Shown here piece after piece: positions 8,800 through 18,277 of a DNA stretch of 64,000 nucleotides. The stretch is from the NCBI GenBank assembly GCA_963735175.1, contig CAVTJX010000008.1:247466-311465 (forward strand). Reading direction: 5' to 3'. The notes under the pieces were generated by a model. That model worked only from the letters and a program-made list of their open reading frames with translations. It was not told the origin of the DNA and made no database searches. Numbering within the stretch: position 1 is the stretch's first letter; each line of letters starts with the position of its first letter. The DNA comes from CAVTJX01 sp963735175 (lineage in GTDB: Bacteria > Electryoneota > RPQS01). A program made the position numbers and the translations under genes.

Positions 8800-10464
8800 T
8801 TCCGCCGCTTGCCGCAATTCCGTGAAGAAGCGACGCTGTGTCGCGAAGGCGCGGGCGTAATCGGTCTCGCGCGGGCTGCCCTTCAGGCGGCAGAATTCGA
8901 ACAGTTGCGCGAGTTCGCACCGTGGCCAGTTGTCAATCTTCTTCAGGTTCAATACCAGCAGCCCCATTTGCGCGACGGCGGCTTTCTCCGCAGCCGTTAG
9001 CCCCGCTGCCTGCCAGCCGAGGCGCTCTTTGAGAACGCGCAGCACCCGGGTTTCGAGCCCGTTGCGCTCGCCCGCAAACTGGGTCGCAATGGACTGTGCC
9101 GCTGCCAGTCCTGCCGCTCCCAGTGGAAACTCCCGGTATTTGCCGGCGTTTTGGCCCTCCAGGGACAGCACTACGTCGGCTTCACTGAGCTTCCGTAACA
9201 CCCGCTTCGGCGAGCGGTAGCCAGGCTCCTTCCGGATGTGGGCGCGTTCCACGTCGGCCAACACGCGGATTTCCGGATCGACCGACCGAAAGCCGAGCTT
9301 GTCATAAAACCAGAAGCTGCCCGAACCCAGCCCCTCCTCATTCTCGTAACCCACCTGATATTTGCGCGTCACCAGCCACGGCACTTTGCTGACGGCGTAG
9401 AAGATGCGCGCATATTGCGCATACAGCCACGCCGCCTCACCCCCGCGAAAGGTGTCAAACACGTTGATCGCGATCTCCGCCCGATCCGCCAGCATGGCCC
9501 CGGCTCCGTAGCCGATGGGGACGTGGTTCTTGAGCAGCAGGATCCCCCAGCCCGCCTCGAGCGGCAGCCGGTGGGCTGTGTCCATGAACCAGAGAATCAC
9601 CCGCACCCCGCATTCGAGGCCGATGTCATAGACTTCGGCCGGGTTGCCGTGAATCGCCGGGTAGAGTTCCCGCAAGCGGGGTAACAGCGTGCCCCAACAG
9701 AGTTCCAGCAGCTCGCGCCCCCGCGCCGGAGCCACCGGCGGCGGCAGGCGCAGGGGTCGTTTGACCTCGGCCCGCAGATCAAACGGCGCGCGCGCCCGGA
9801 CGGGATCCCACAGAAACAGCCGTGCTGGCGCGCCATCATCCCACGTCGTCCGCGCCGGGCTTCCGGAGGGGGCCAATTCCACGTCCAGGGCCAGCTCCAG
9901 ATCGTTATAGACCTTCTGTTGCAGCGCCACATCCCCTACGGTCTCCAGCCGCTCCAGCAGCCAGCTTAAGGCTGTCTGCGAAGCGGGCCGCGCCGCCTCC
10001 ACCAGCGTCCGCGTCGAGATCTCCACGTCGTCCAGCGCGTCCTGCTCGGATTTCGAAAGGAGCAGTGGCAGCAGTTCACCCAGCGGGTCCGTCTCGCGTT
10101 CTTCGTAGGTGTCCCAGTCGATCTCGATGTGTTCCCTGAGCCGCGAAATCAGCCAGCGCGCCATGGGCAGATCGTAGGGGTAAGTGATACGGGTCCCGGC
10201 CACCCCTGTCTGCGCCAGCTCCTCCCGTCCGTCCTCATCCAGTGCCGCCACGCGCGCGGCAAAGCCCTCCAGCTCGCCGGTGCACAGGTCGTAAATCGCG
10301 CGTGAACGTGGATAGGCCCGCGCGAACAGCAGCCGCTCGTGCAGGGCCAGCAGCGCGCGCGGATGCAGCGCGGGCAGGGCACAGAGTGTCGCTAAAAGCT
10401 CCCGCGTGCGGGTCGGGTCGGGACGACGATCCAGCTCACTGAGAAGGGCCCGAAAAGAAGGCAT
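8779..10464 (-). CDS. Large protein of unknown function with a GNAT-like C-terminal half
   Basis: 561 residues, no signal peptide and no membrane segment. Residues 1-250 are helix-rich with no recognised motif. Around residues 330-450 the order PIGYGAGAML, EIAINVFDTFRGGE, YQVGYENEEGL and SGSFWFYDKLGF looks like a GNAT acetyltransferase core, including a terminal YDKLGF strand. This is a fold-level guess, and no acceptor can be named. I chose the ATG at 10464 because GGAGG lies 8-10 bp upstream. A start at 10539 would add a proline-rich stretch without a ribosome-binding site. Translation stops inside a heptamer repeat. Confidence 0.7.
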   Translation of the reverse strand: MPSFRALLSELDRRPDPTRTRELLATLCALPALHPRALLALHERLLFARAYPRSRAIYDLCTGELEGFAARVAALDEDGREELAQTGVAGTRITYPYDLPMARWLISRLREHIEIDWDTYEERETDPLGELLPLLLSKSEQDALDDVEISTRTLVEAARPASQTALSWLLERLETVGDVALQQKVYNDLELALDVELAPSGSPARTTWDDGAPARLFLWDPVRARAPFDLRAEVKRPLRLPPPVAPARGRELLELCWGTLLPRLRELYPAIHGNPAEVYDIGLECGVRVILWFMDTAHRLPLEAGWGILLLKNHVPIGYGAGAMLADRAEIAINVFDTFRGGEAAWLYAQYARIFYAVSKVPWLVTRKYQVGYENEEGLGSGSFWFYDKLGFRSVDPEIRVLADVERAHIRKEPGYRSPKRVLRKLSEADVVLSLEGQNAGKYREFPLGAAGLAAAQSIATQFAGERNGLETRVLRVLKERLGWQAAGLTAAEKAAVAQMGLLVLNLKKIDNWPRCELAQLFEFCRLKGSPRETDYARAFATQRRFFTELRQAAETITDER

Positions 10465-10572
10465 GCCCGGGAATCCTCCGGCTTCGGTCGTGGGGGGGTC
10501 AAACAAAAGCCGGCCACGCGAAAATCCACGGGCCGGCAAATGGTTCGCCGAGAAAGCAAGGCTATAGCAAGA

Positions 10573-11004
10573 CTACATGCCGCCGGCCATCGCCTTCTTC
10601 GGAGCGGCCTTCTTCGCGACTCTCTTCTTGGCTTTCTTCGGAGCGGCCTTCTTTGCCGTAGCCTTCTTGGGAGCAGCTTTCTTGACGGCCTTCTTCGGGG
10701 CGGCCTTCTTCGCGACTCTCTTCTTGGCTTTCTTCGGGGCGGCCTTCTTGACGGCCTTCTTCGCCGTGGCCTTCTTCGGAGCGGCCTTCTTGACGGCCTT
10801 CTTCGCGACCTTCTTGACGACCTTCTTCGCCGTGGCCTTCTTCGGGGCGGCCTTCTTCACGACCTTCTTCACGGTGGCCTTCTTCGGGGCGGCCTTCTTG
10901 ACGGCCTTCTTGACGGCCTTCTTCGCGGTGGCCTTCTTCGGAGCGGCTTTCTTCACGGCCTTCTTCGGGGCGGCCTTTTTGGCGGCTTTCTTCTTAACCG
11001 GCAT
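10573..11004 (-). CDS. Histone H1-like Lys/Ala/Pro-repeat DNA-binding protein
   Basis: 143 residues made almost entirely of KKAAPKKA, KKATAKKA and KKVVKKA units, ending in MAGGM. This composition matches bacterial H1-like tails (HctB/AlgP type) that bind and condense DNA without a folded domain. The start is ATG at 11004 with GGAG upstream. The opposite strand also reads open for the whole length (Phe/Ala-rich), purely because of the repeat codons. Copy number of such repeats is usually variable between strains. Confidence 0.85.
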   Translation of the reverse strand: MPVKKKAAKKAAPKKAVKKAAPKKATAKKAVKKAVKKAAPKKATVKKVVKKAAPKKATAKKVVKKVAKKAVKKAAPKKATAKKAVKKAAPKKAKKRVAKKAAPKKAVKKAAPKKATAKKAAPKKAKKRVAKKAAPKKAMAGGM

Positions 11005-11767
11005 CTGTCGATCTCCTTAACTGATCTTGAGGGCAGGGACTCGTTCGGGAACGAAGGATGATTTTCGGGCCGGAAACCGCGCTCTACCCTCATCGCGGGC
11101 TTCCCACTTGGCCAAGTAGCAAGTCCGTGCGGCGGACTTGCGGATTGCGGGCCGGGGCAAGGTTCCTTGACCGGCCGACATCTCTATCATCAGGCCTTCT
11201 CGTGAAGACCATCAGTCTCGTTCTCGAACGGAACGGATGCGCGTTGTAGACGGTCCGTTTTCAGTGGGATAGATGCAGCAACTTTCGGGCCGATTGACCA
11301 CCATCATTGCCCGTAAACGGTGCAATAGTGACCGCATCCCATGGCCCGGCGGCCCGCATCCCATGTCCCTGTGGCGCTCTAAGCGCCCGACCGAAGGCAT
11401 CTTCTCATTAACACGCCAGGCCCAATGAGGGGCTGGCAGCGGTTCAGCCGCGCCGAAAAAATATTTTTCAGCAAGCGCCTGTCATTGGCTCGCGCGGGAT
11501 TCGCGCACGGAAATTTCGTGCCGTGAAAACCGCTCGAAATGCGGTGGCAGGATGCTGAACCCATGCGGCGAGCCGGATGCGAACCCTGTGTCTGATGGCT
11601 GTTGCTCGTTGTGTGGGAGTCACAGACACGAAAGCGCGCGGCGATTAAAGCGGGTATGCCTTCAAAGAACCCGGGTATGCGAAAACCAAGTGGCAATCGC
11701 CCCCGATAGCTAACGATGGGAATATATAATACTAAATATCAAAATGCAAGTGCTTCGCCAAAAAAAG
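11005..11767. other. 763-bp intergenic region
   Basis: No supportable gene. One 8-bp stem (CAAGTCCG/CGGACTTG, 11120-11140) is visible without a T tract. The DNA becomes AT-rich just before the polA 3' end (11715-11765). The short open frames here have no ribosome-binding site and unlike codon use. Confidence 0.5.
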
Positions 11768-14530
11768 TCACGAGTGAGCCGCTAACCAGTTGGCAGCAAC
11801 GCCTGTTTCCACCACAATCGGCACCGCAGAGTGGCAAGGCGCCGCGCATTTCTTCGCCCACCATCTCTCGCAAGCGCTCGCTTTCGTCAGCCGGGGCCTC
11901 AAATACGAGTTCATCATGGACCTGTAAGAGCATCCGCGCGGCAAATTTTTCCTCGCGCAGGCGGCGGTCAATGGCAATCATCGCAAGTTTGATCATGTCC
12001 GCCGCTGAACCCTGCACCGGTGTATTGATCGCCGTGCGCTCGGCAAATTCCCGCAGTTGCCGGTCCCGGGCCTCGATGTCGGGGATCTTCCGCTGCCGCC
12101 CGAGGATCGTTTCCACGGTGCCGCGCTCGCGGCAGCTCTGAATCGTCTGCCGCATGAACTCCGCAACCCCCGGGTAGAGCTTGAAATAATTCTCGCGGAA
12201 GGTGTGAGCCTCGAAACGTGGAATCCCCAGCTCCTGGGCCAGTCCGAAGTCCGTTTGCCCGTAGATAATCCCGAAATTGACCGTCTTAGCCATGCGCCGC
12301 ATGTCCGCCGCCACCTGCTCCACCGGCAGGTTGAAGATCAGCGCCGCGGTCTCAACGTGGATGTCCCCGCCGCTGCGGAACGCCGCCACCAGCCGCTCAT
12401 CGCCCGACAGATGCGCCATGATCCGCAGTTCGATCTGGCTGTAGTCCGCCGAAATAATCAACCAGTCGCGATCCCCCGCCACAAACGCCTCGCGGATCCG
12501 CCGCCCGATTTCGGTGCGAATCGGAATATTCTGCAAATTCGGATTGATCGACGAGAGGCGTCCCGTGGCCGCTACGGTCTGGCTGAAGGTCGTGTGAATC
12601 CGTCCCGTGTGGGGATTCACGAGCTGGGGCAGGGTATCCACGTAGGTGCCCTTCAGCTTCGACAGTGTCCGGTATTCCAGCAGCTTCGCCGGCAAATCGT
12701 GGTGTGGAGCCAGCGCTTCCAGCGTGTCGACGTCGGTCGAAGGCCCGCTCTTCAGCTTTCTCTGCACCGGCAGTTTCAGTTTGTCAAAGAGGATCGCCGC
12801 CAGTTGCTTCGGCGAATTCAGATTGAACTGCTGCCCCGCCAACCGGTAGCAGTCCTCTTCAATACGGCCCAGATCGCGCTCGAGTTCCTTGCTCATCTGC
12901 GCAAGCAACTCCACATCGAGCTTCACGCCCGTGGCTTCCATCCGCATCAGTACCGGCAACAGCGGCAATTCGATGCCGCTGAGGATCTTCTCCTGCGAAC
13001 CCAACAGCGGCTGCAGCACATGGGTCAAACGCAGCGCGTAGTCCGCGTCCTCGCAGGCATATTCCGTGATCCGTTCGAGTTCGACCTCGCGCATCGTGAT
13101 CTGCCCGCGACCTTTGCCGAGCAGGTCTCCTGTGGGAATCTTGGGCAGCTTCAGATAGTCGCGGGCGAGGTTGTGGAGGCTGAGTGTGCGGTCGCCGGGG
13201 TTCAACAGATAGGCCGCGAGGATCGTGTCGAAGTCGACCCCGCGGACCTCGATTCCGTGGCTGAAATAAACCAATCCGTCAAACTTGACGTTCTGGCCTG
13301 TCTTGTGAACCGCCGGAGATTCCAGCAGGTCGGCCACAATCGCCAGAAATGTGGCCGTGCCGCCCCGCACCGGCTGGCCGAACCGCTGGAATTGCCGCCG
13401 CAAGGTTGCCGCGCCCGTCAAATGCTCCAGCGACACATAAATCGCCTCGCCTTCGGTGTCGCTGAAGCTCGCGCCCACCAGGTCGTCGCGCAGCGGGTCG
13501 AAGCCCCGTGGTTTCGGTGTCGATGGCGAGCAGCGGTTTTGCCGCCATCCAGCGCGCCACGATGGCCTCCAGCTCCGTGGCTTCGGTGATCAACCGGTAA
13601 TGCCTCCCCGAGGCGGTGGTCGTGGTTACATCGTCTGCCGCGGCCAATGGCAATCCGCCGAAACGGTTTCGCACCCGTTCAACCAGGATGAAGAGTTCGA
13701 GGTCAACAAGCAGCCGCTCGAGCTTCCGCATTATGAATCGTGCCCAGGTGCAGCGCTTCGGGTTCAAAGGCAATCGGCGCGTGCCGGTCAATCGTCACCA
13801 GTTCCCGGGCCCGCAGCACCTGTTCGCGGTCGCGGATCAATGCCTCGCGCATCTTCGAGGGTTTCATACCCGCTGCCGCCGCCAGTACCCCGTCCAGCGA
13901 GCCGTATTCGTCGATCAGCTTCACGGCCGTCTTCGGGCCGATGCCTTCCGCGCCGGGGACGTTGTCGGATGTGTCGCCGGTCAGCGCCAGCACGTCCACC
14001 ACGCGTTCCGGCAACACGCCGAAATGCGCCTTGACCTCTTCAGGACCGAGAATCGCCGGGCCGTCGCTCTTGGGGTTGTACATGCGCACGCGCGGCGTGA
14101 CGAGCTGCTGGTAATCCTTGTCCCCCGTGACCATGATCACGTCGTAGCCCTGCGCCTCGGCCGCGGTGGCGAGCGTCCCGATCACGTCATCGGCCTCCCA
14201 GCCCGGCAGCCGCAGATTGGGGATGCCCGTCGCCTCCAGCACCTGAAAGAGGCGCGGCAACTGCCCCTGCAAATCCTCCGACATCTTTTGCCGGGTGGCC
14301 TTGTAGTCCGGGTACGTGCGGTGGCGGAAGGTCGGCTCGGGCGTGTCAAAGACAATCGCCAGATGCGTCGGGTGCTCCTTTTCGAGCAGGTTCAGGAGCA
14401 TGCTCATAAAGCCGTAGATCGCCGACGTGATTTCGCCCCGGCTGGTACGCAACGGATTGCGGATAAACGCGAAATGCGCCCGGTACATCTGCGCCGAGCC
14501 GTCAATCAAAAACAACCGCTGATCACTCAT
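11768..14530 (-). CDS. polA: DNA polymerase I (split by three apparent frame changes)
   Basis: Repair and lagging-strand polymerase with about 920 residues when joined. The 5'-3' exonuclease domain (from 14530, MSDQRLFLIDGSAQMYRAHF) is followed by a 3'-5' exonuclease with DTETTGL, NVKFD and YACEDADYALRL. The polymerase has motif A (DYSQIELR), motif B (RRMAKTVNFGIIYG) and motif C (QVHDELVFE). Frame changes fall near 13735, 13500 and 11840. The last one restores the normal C terminus (VPIVVETGVAANWLAAHS). All three proofreading motifs and all polymerase motifs are present, so this is a working gene with sequence indels rather than a decayed one. Confidence 0.92.
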
Positions 14531-14579
14531 AATTTCCCGCTATCCTGCCTCGCTAATGAACTTGATAGAATAGGCTGTC

Positions 14580-14615
14580 ATTCTGGACACCGCGCACTGC
14601 GCGGGCGTCCAGAAT
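14580..14615. repeat. Strong hairpin upstream of polA
   Basis: ATTCTGGAC (14580-14588) pairs with GTCCAGAAT (14607-14615) around an inner CCGCGC/GCGCGG stem. There is no T tract, so it is more like a REP element than a terminator, although it sits between the 14670 gene and polA. Confidence 0.6.
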
Positions 14616-14669
14616 CCAGATGATCCTGGCCGTCAATGTTGCAAATCCGCCGTTCATTCCTTCCCCGCC

Positions 14670-16094
14670 CTACCGCACAAACACCACTTTCCGCGTCAAT
14701 TGCGCTTCCCCCGTGTCCACATGCAGGAAGTAGATTCCAGAGGGCAGGGCCCAGCCGTCGATAACCTCAAAATGGTCGCCCGACGGATAATCGCCGCAGG
14801 CAAAGATCTTCACCAATCGCCCGGCGGTGTCGAGCAGTCGGATGGTCACTTGCTCCCGCGCGGTCAGCTGAAATCGTACTTGATACACATTACTGAAGGA
14901 ATCAAAGCGCGCGTGGCGGCGGGGCCGTTCCGGCACGGGCGCGTCGGGCAGCACGGCGATGGCGGCCTTGGGCGGATCCCACGACACGGTAAAATAATCC
15001 GTCAGCCCCGGGCCGAACGCATCCGCCACCTCGTAATGCCAGTAATAGCGCTTGCGCTTCCAACGTGCGTAACCGAGACCGTCAAAGGCGTGGGTCGAAC
15101 GCAGCCCGCCATCCGGATCAATCCGCAGCGTGTGCATCGACCGCGCGCCGCCGCCCAGTGAGACCGCGTACCCCATCAGGACGAACCCGAATTCCACGGG
15201 CCGCAGCATCAACCGCGACTCCACGTGGTCAGCGGCCAGATAGACCTCGCGCCACAGCAGTTCACCCGCGCTGTCCAGCCGGTCGAGACCGGCCGTTTCG
15301 TCCTCCCACCAGCCAATATAGCGACGCGACCAGGCGATGGCGAAGCCGCCGGTTGGCGCCGGAACGATGGCCTGTACCCAGCCAAGATTCTCCACGGCAT
15401 GGCGGCGCAGACCCACCAGCGTGCCCAGCGTGTCGGAGCGCAGCAGCCCGACCTCGTCCGGTATGCCCATCGGCCGTGCCACCTGCACCGCCAGCGCGAA
15501 GCCGTCCGCCGTTACGCACAGATCCGCGGCCCATTCATCGTCCTCACCGCCGTAAGTCCGCGACCAGAGCCGCCCTCCGGCGGAGTCGGTCTGCATCAGC
15601 AGCACGTCCATCTGCGGCTTTTCGGCTGACATGGCCCAGCCCGCCAGCGCAAAACCGCCGTCTTCCAGCGCGCGCACGGCATAGACTCCGCCGTGCGCGC
15701 CGTCCGCGTACACCTGCGTCCACACCGTCTGGCCCTGCCCGTCCAGCCGCAGCAGAAACGGATACTCGTTCTCCGTGGAAGCGCGCGCGATGCCCGCCAC
15801 GATATAGCCATCCGCAAGGACTTGCACGTCGCGCACGTCCACAGATCGCGGCTCGTCAATCCGCCGCCGCCACAGCACGCGCCCCGCGCTGTCGATGCGC
15901 ACCAGCAGAATCGCCCCGGCAAACACATCCGTCACCGTCCCGGCCAGTAGATACCCGCCCTCCGGCACGGCGCGGATGACGCGCGCGGCATCCTCATCCC
16001 GCCCGCCAAAGGGCCGCACCCACGCCGAGTCGCTGCCCGTCTGCGCCCCCGCTTCCGCCACCCACACCAGCACGATAATCCACCACATTTTCAT
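14670..16094 (-). CDS. Secreted beta-propeller-like protein with C-terminal sorting domain
   Basis: 474 residues. An N-terminal signal peptide (MKMWWIIVLVWVAEAGA) is followed by repeated blades of about 50 residues with the pattern GGYLLAGxV, DGYIVAGIA, GGFALAGWA, each ending in a V-x-R-x-DSAG or LxW segment. The last 80 residues form the sorting-type domain (VTIRLLDTAGRLV, LPSGIYFLHV, LTRKVVFVR). Predicted to be translocated and attached to or released from the cell surface. It is one of a same-strand pair with the similar gene at 16163-17614. Confidence 0.85.
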   Translation of the reverse strand: MKMWWIIVLVWVAEAGAQTGSDSAWVRPFGGRDEDAARVIRAVPEGGYLLAGTVTDVFAGAILLVRIDSAGRVLWRRRIDEPRSVDVRDVQVLADGYIVAGIARASTENEYPFLLRLDGQGQTVWTQVYADGAHGGVYAVRALEDGGFALAGWAMSAEKPQMDVLLMQTDSAGGRLWSRTYGGEDDEWAADLCVTADGFALAVQVARPMGIPDEVGLLRSDTLGTLVGLRRHAVENLGWVQAIVPAPTGGFAIAWSRRYIGWWEDETAGLDRLDSAGELLWREVYLAADHVESRLMLRPVEFGFVLMGYAVSLGGGARSMHTLRIDPDGGLRSTHAFDGLGYARWKRKRYYWHYEVADAFGPGLTDYFTVSWDPPKAAIAVLPDAPVPERPRRHARFDSFSNVYQVRFQLTAREQVTIRLLDTAGRLVKIFACGDYPSGDHFEVIDGWALPSGIYFLHVDTGEAQLTRKVVFVR

Positions 16095-16129
16095 CGAACC
16101 CCCGCTTCACCGAAAGGTTCACCCCGTAG

Positions 16130-16151
16130 GGGCGGACCCATGTGTCCGCCC
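16130..16151. repeat. REP-like palindrome between the two propeller genes
   Basis: GGGCGGAC (16130-16137) and GTCCGCCC (16144-16151), preceded by GTAG. It has the same architecture as other short palindromes found at gene ends in this window. Confidence 0.55.
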
Positions 16152-16162
16152 AAGTTCCCCGC

Positions 16163-17614
16163 TTATTTTAAGAGCACCAACTTCCGCGTCGCCGAAAACG
16201 ACCCCGCCGTCACCCGCACAAAATAAACACCCGAAGCGAGAGGCGTGCCGTCCACGCGCAACTCATGCCGTCCCGCCGTGAGCGTGGGGAAGTCAAACGT
16301 CTGCGCCTGCCGCCCCAGCGCATCCACCAGCGTCACCGTCACCGGCCCCGTTAGCGGCAGATCGAGCGCCAGCGTGGTCGAGGCGTTGAAGGGATTGGGA
16401 TACGCGCTCAGCGCAAACTTCGTCGGCATGGCCGCACCGGCCACCAGCACGTCGAGAATCGGGTCCGGACCGGTCTTCACCACCCACCAATCGTTCGATG
16501 TCGCTGTGCCGTGTGTTTCAATCGTCGAGCCAGCCATCACAAAACAACCATCAGGTGTCTGCAGGATTGAGCTGAACCAGTCAATTTCCGTCCGGTCGTA
16601 ACGGCAGCGCCAGAGCAACTCTCCATCATCCGTCACCCGCAGCAGATAGCCGTCGGAGGTCATCTCGCCCATGGAAATTTGGCCGCTGATCGCATAGCCC
16701 CCTTGGGCCGCGGGCACGACGGAACTGCCAATTTCACCGGGTTCGCCGCCCACATGCTGCGACCAGAGTTCATTGCCTGCGGAGTCAACCTGTACAAGAT
16801 AAACATGACCCTCGCCGAAGGACTTCGTCCCGCCGACGCAAAACATGCTGCCGTCAGCAAGGCATATCACATCGCTGAAGGAATCATCGCCGGTGCCACC
16901 AAAGGTCCGGCCCCACAGTGTGTCGCCATCGCTGTTCACTTTTAACAAATAGGCATCATGGCCGCCGGCGCCGAACGAGCCCGTGCTTCCCGCAATGACG
17001 TAGTTGCCATCGGCGCTCCTCCGAATCTGTGCCCCGTAGTCCGTGGAATCGCCTCCGTACATATGTTGCGAGATGATCTGCCCTACGCTGTCGGTGAGCC
17101 AGACCATCACGTCCACATCCAAAAAGCTGGGCCCGGTTGCGCCCGTTATTAAATACCCGCCTTCAGCCGTGCGTACAAAGGATATAGCCTGATCAGAGGC
17201 ATTGACCGTTCCCAGAATACGTGACCATTGATAGGTACCGTTAGAATCCGCTCCCAATAGTAGAATGTCCAAGTCGCTATGTCCCGGCTGCCGATGTGAC
17301 CCAACATCGCACACCCCCGATCAGGCAATTCAATGACGTCCGAAGATGCCATCGCCGAAATTGGGGAAGGTATAGGCTCCCAACCAGGCCCCCGCCGGTG
17401 AAATTTTCATCAGCGTGGGACAATTGTCACTCCACGATCCCCCGGCTGAATGTAGCCCACCGCCAGAAAATTACCGCTGGCGGACTGGATGAGGTTCGGA
17501 GGCGATGTCCGGTTAGTCCGTCCCATACACGTGCGACCACTGGGTCTGCGGGGTGGGCTGCGCCAGACAGGGCAGCGTGAAGGCAACCACCAGCAACAGA
17601 ATCAAACCGCGCAT
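16163..17614 (-). CDS. Secreted propeller protein with sorting domain; 5' part frame-broken
   Basis: The intact 3' part (from about 17300) has repeated blades (GGYLITGAT, GNYVIAGST, GSMFCVGGT, GGYAISGQ, GCFVMAGST), a PNPFNASTTL linker and the terminal SFSATRKLVLLK. The true start is ATG at 17614 with GGAGG 5 bp upstream and a clear signal peptide (MRGLILLLVVAFTLPCLAQ). Between 17510 and 17290 the reading jumps frame about four times, one of them at a 5-C run (17439-17443). Each segment still encodes sensible blade sequence (for example NLIQSASGNFLAVGYIQPG), which points to sequence indels. It is a paralogue of the gene at 14670. Confidence 0.78.
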
Positions 17615-17820
17615 GTCAGCCTCCAAAAGTTGCGTGAGAATCTTTATGCTCAAGCAGCAGACGATTCGGCGAGCGGGCTAACGCGGCTCCGATGCATCCA
17701 AGGCCAACCTGTGATTCCGCGTTACCCGGCGAATCGCGGATCCAGGTCCGGGGATGACGGGAAGGTTCTTTGTAATGGGCAGCATTTGGGCCGCGCACCC
17801 GATCGGGTGCTCCTCGCCAG

Positions 17821-17866
17821 GATCGAACGTCACGTTCGGTTGACTTTGAATATAGAAATGTATTCC
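17821..17866 (+). promoter_or_regulatory. Palindrome plus candidate promoter upstream of the DUF3467 gene
   Basis: A perfect 15-bp palindrome, CGAACGTCACGTTCG (17824-17838), abuts a TTGACT box (17840-17845) with TATTCC 15 bp further on. The first transcribable gene is at 17930. The same palindrome, within an identical 19-bp string, recurs at 38797-38815. The regulatory role is inferred. Confidence 0.35.
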
Positions 17867-17929
17867 TTTTATTCGTTAGAATCCACCCTTGGCGGACTTG
17901 CCGCCGTATCTATCCGGACCCCAAGATCC

Positions 17930-18250
17930 ATGACCAACGAACCTAAACCTCAGCAAATCAACGTACAACTGGACGAAAAGGTGGCCGAAGGCATCTATTC
18001 CAACCTGGCCCTCATCGCCCACAGCCCCGCCGAATTCTTCCTTGATTTCGCCCGCATGGTCCCCGGCACCGCCAAGGCCAGCATCCACGCGCGCATTATC
18101 ATGACTCCCGCCCACGTCAAATTTCTGATGAATGCGCTCAAGGAGAACGTGGAGCGCTACGAAAAGCAGTTCGGCGAAATCAAGCTGCACGGCGCGCCCC
18201 AGGGCCAGCCCGGCGGCTTCGGCTTTCGCTCCACCACCGATCCGCAGTAA
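17930..18250 (+). CDS. DUF3467 family protein
   Basis: 106-residue soluble protein. It has the family pattern QINVQLDEKVAEGIYSNLA at the start, then SPAEFFLDFARMVPG, and ARIIMTPAHVKFLMNALKENV, ending in a Gly/Gln-rich tail. The family is small and conserved in bacteria but has no established biochemical role. The ATG at 17930 gives the normal family length. Longer upstream starts run through non-coding sequence. It precedes the FN3 lipoprotein by 27 bp, so they may be co-transcribed. Confidence 0.85.
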   Translation: MTNEPKPQQINVQLDEKVAEGIYSNLALIAHSPAEFFLDFARMVPGTAKASIHARIIMTPAHVKFLMNALKENVERYEKQFGEIKLHGAPQGQPGGFGFRSTTDPQ

Positions 18251-18277
18251 CGATCATTCATAGGGAGGGATCCGGCC

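Noticed and set aside
10577..11020. Phe/Ala-rich 147-residue open frame antisense to the H1-like gene
   Set aside because: It exists only because AAG/GCC repeats lack stops on both strands. It would be an implausible FFGAAFF repeat protein with no start signal.
12057..13589. 510-residue open frame antisense to polA
   Set aside because: Arg/Gln-rich shadow of polA. The sense strand carries all polymerase and exonuclease motifs.
11768..14530. polA as a pseudogene
   Set aside because: Three frame changes, but every catalytic motif and the correct C terminus are present in register after joining, and an essential-type gene is unlikely to decay while keeping all motifs.
16163..17614. Two separate genes (signal-peptide ORF plus propeller ORF)
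   Set aside because: The short pieces between 17290 and 17614 each continue the blade pattern in different frames, so one indel-damaged gene explains them better.
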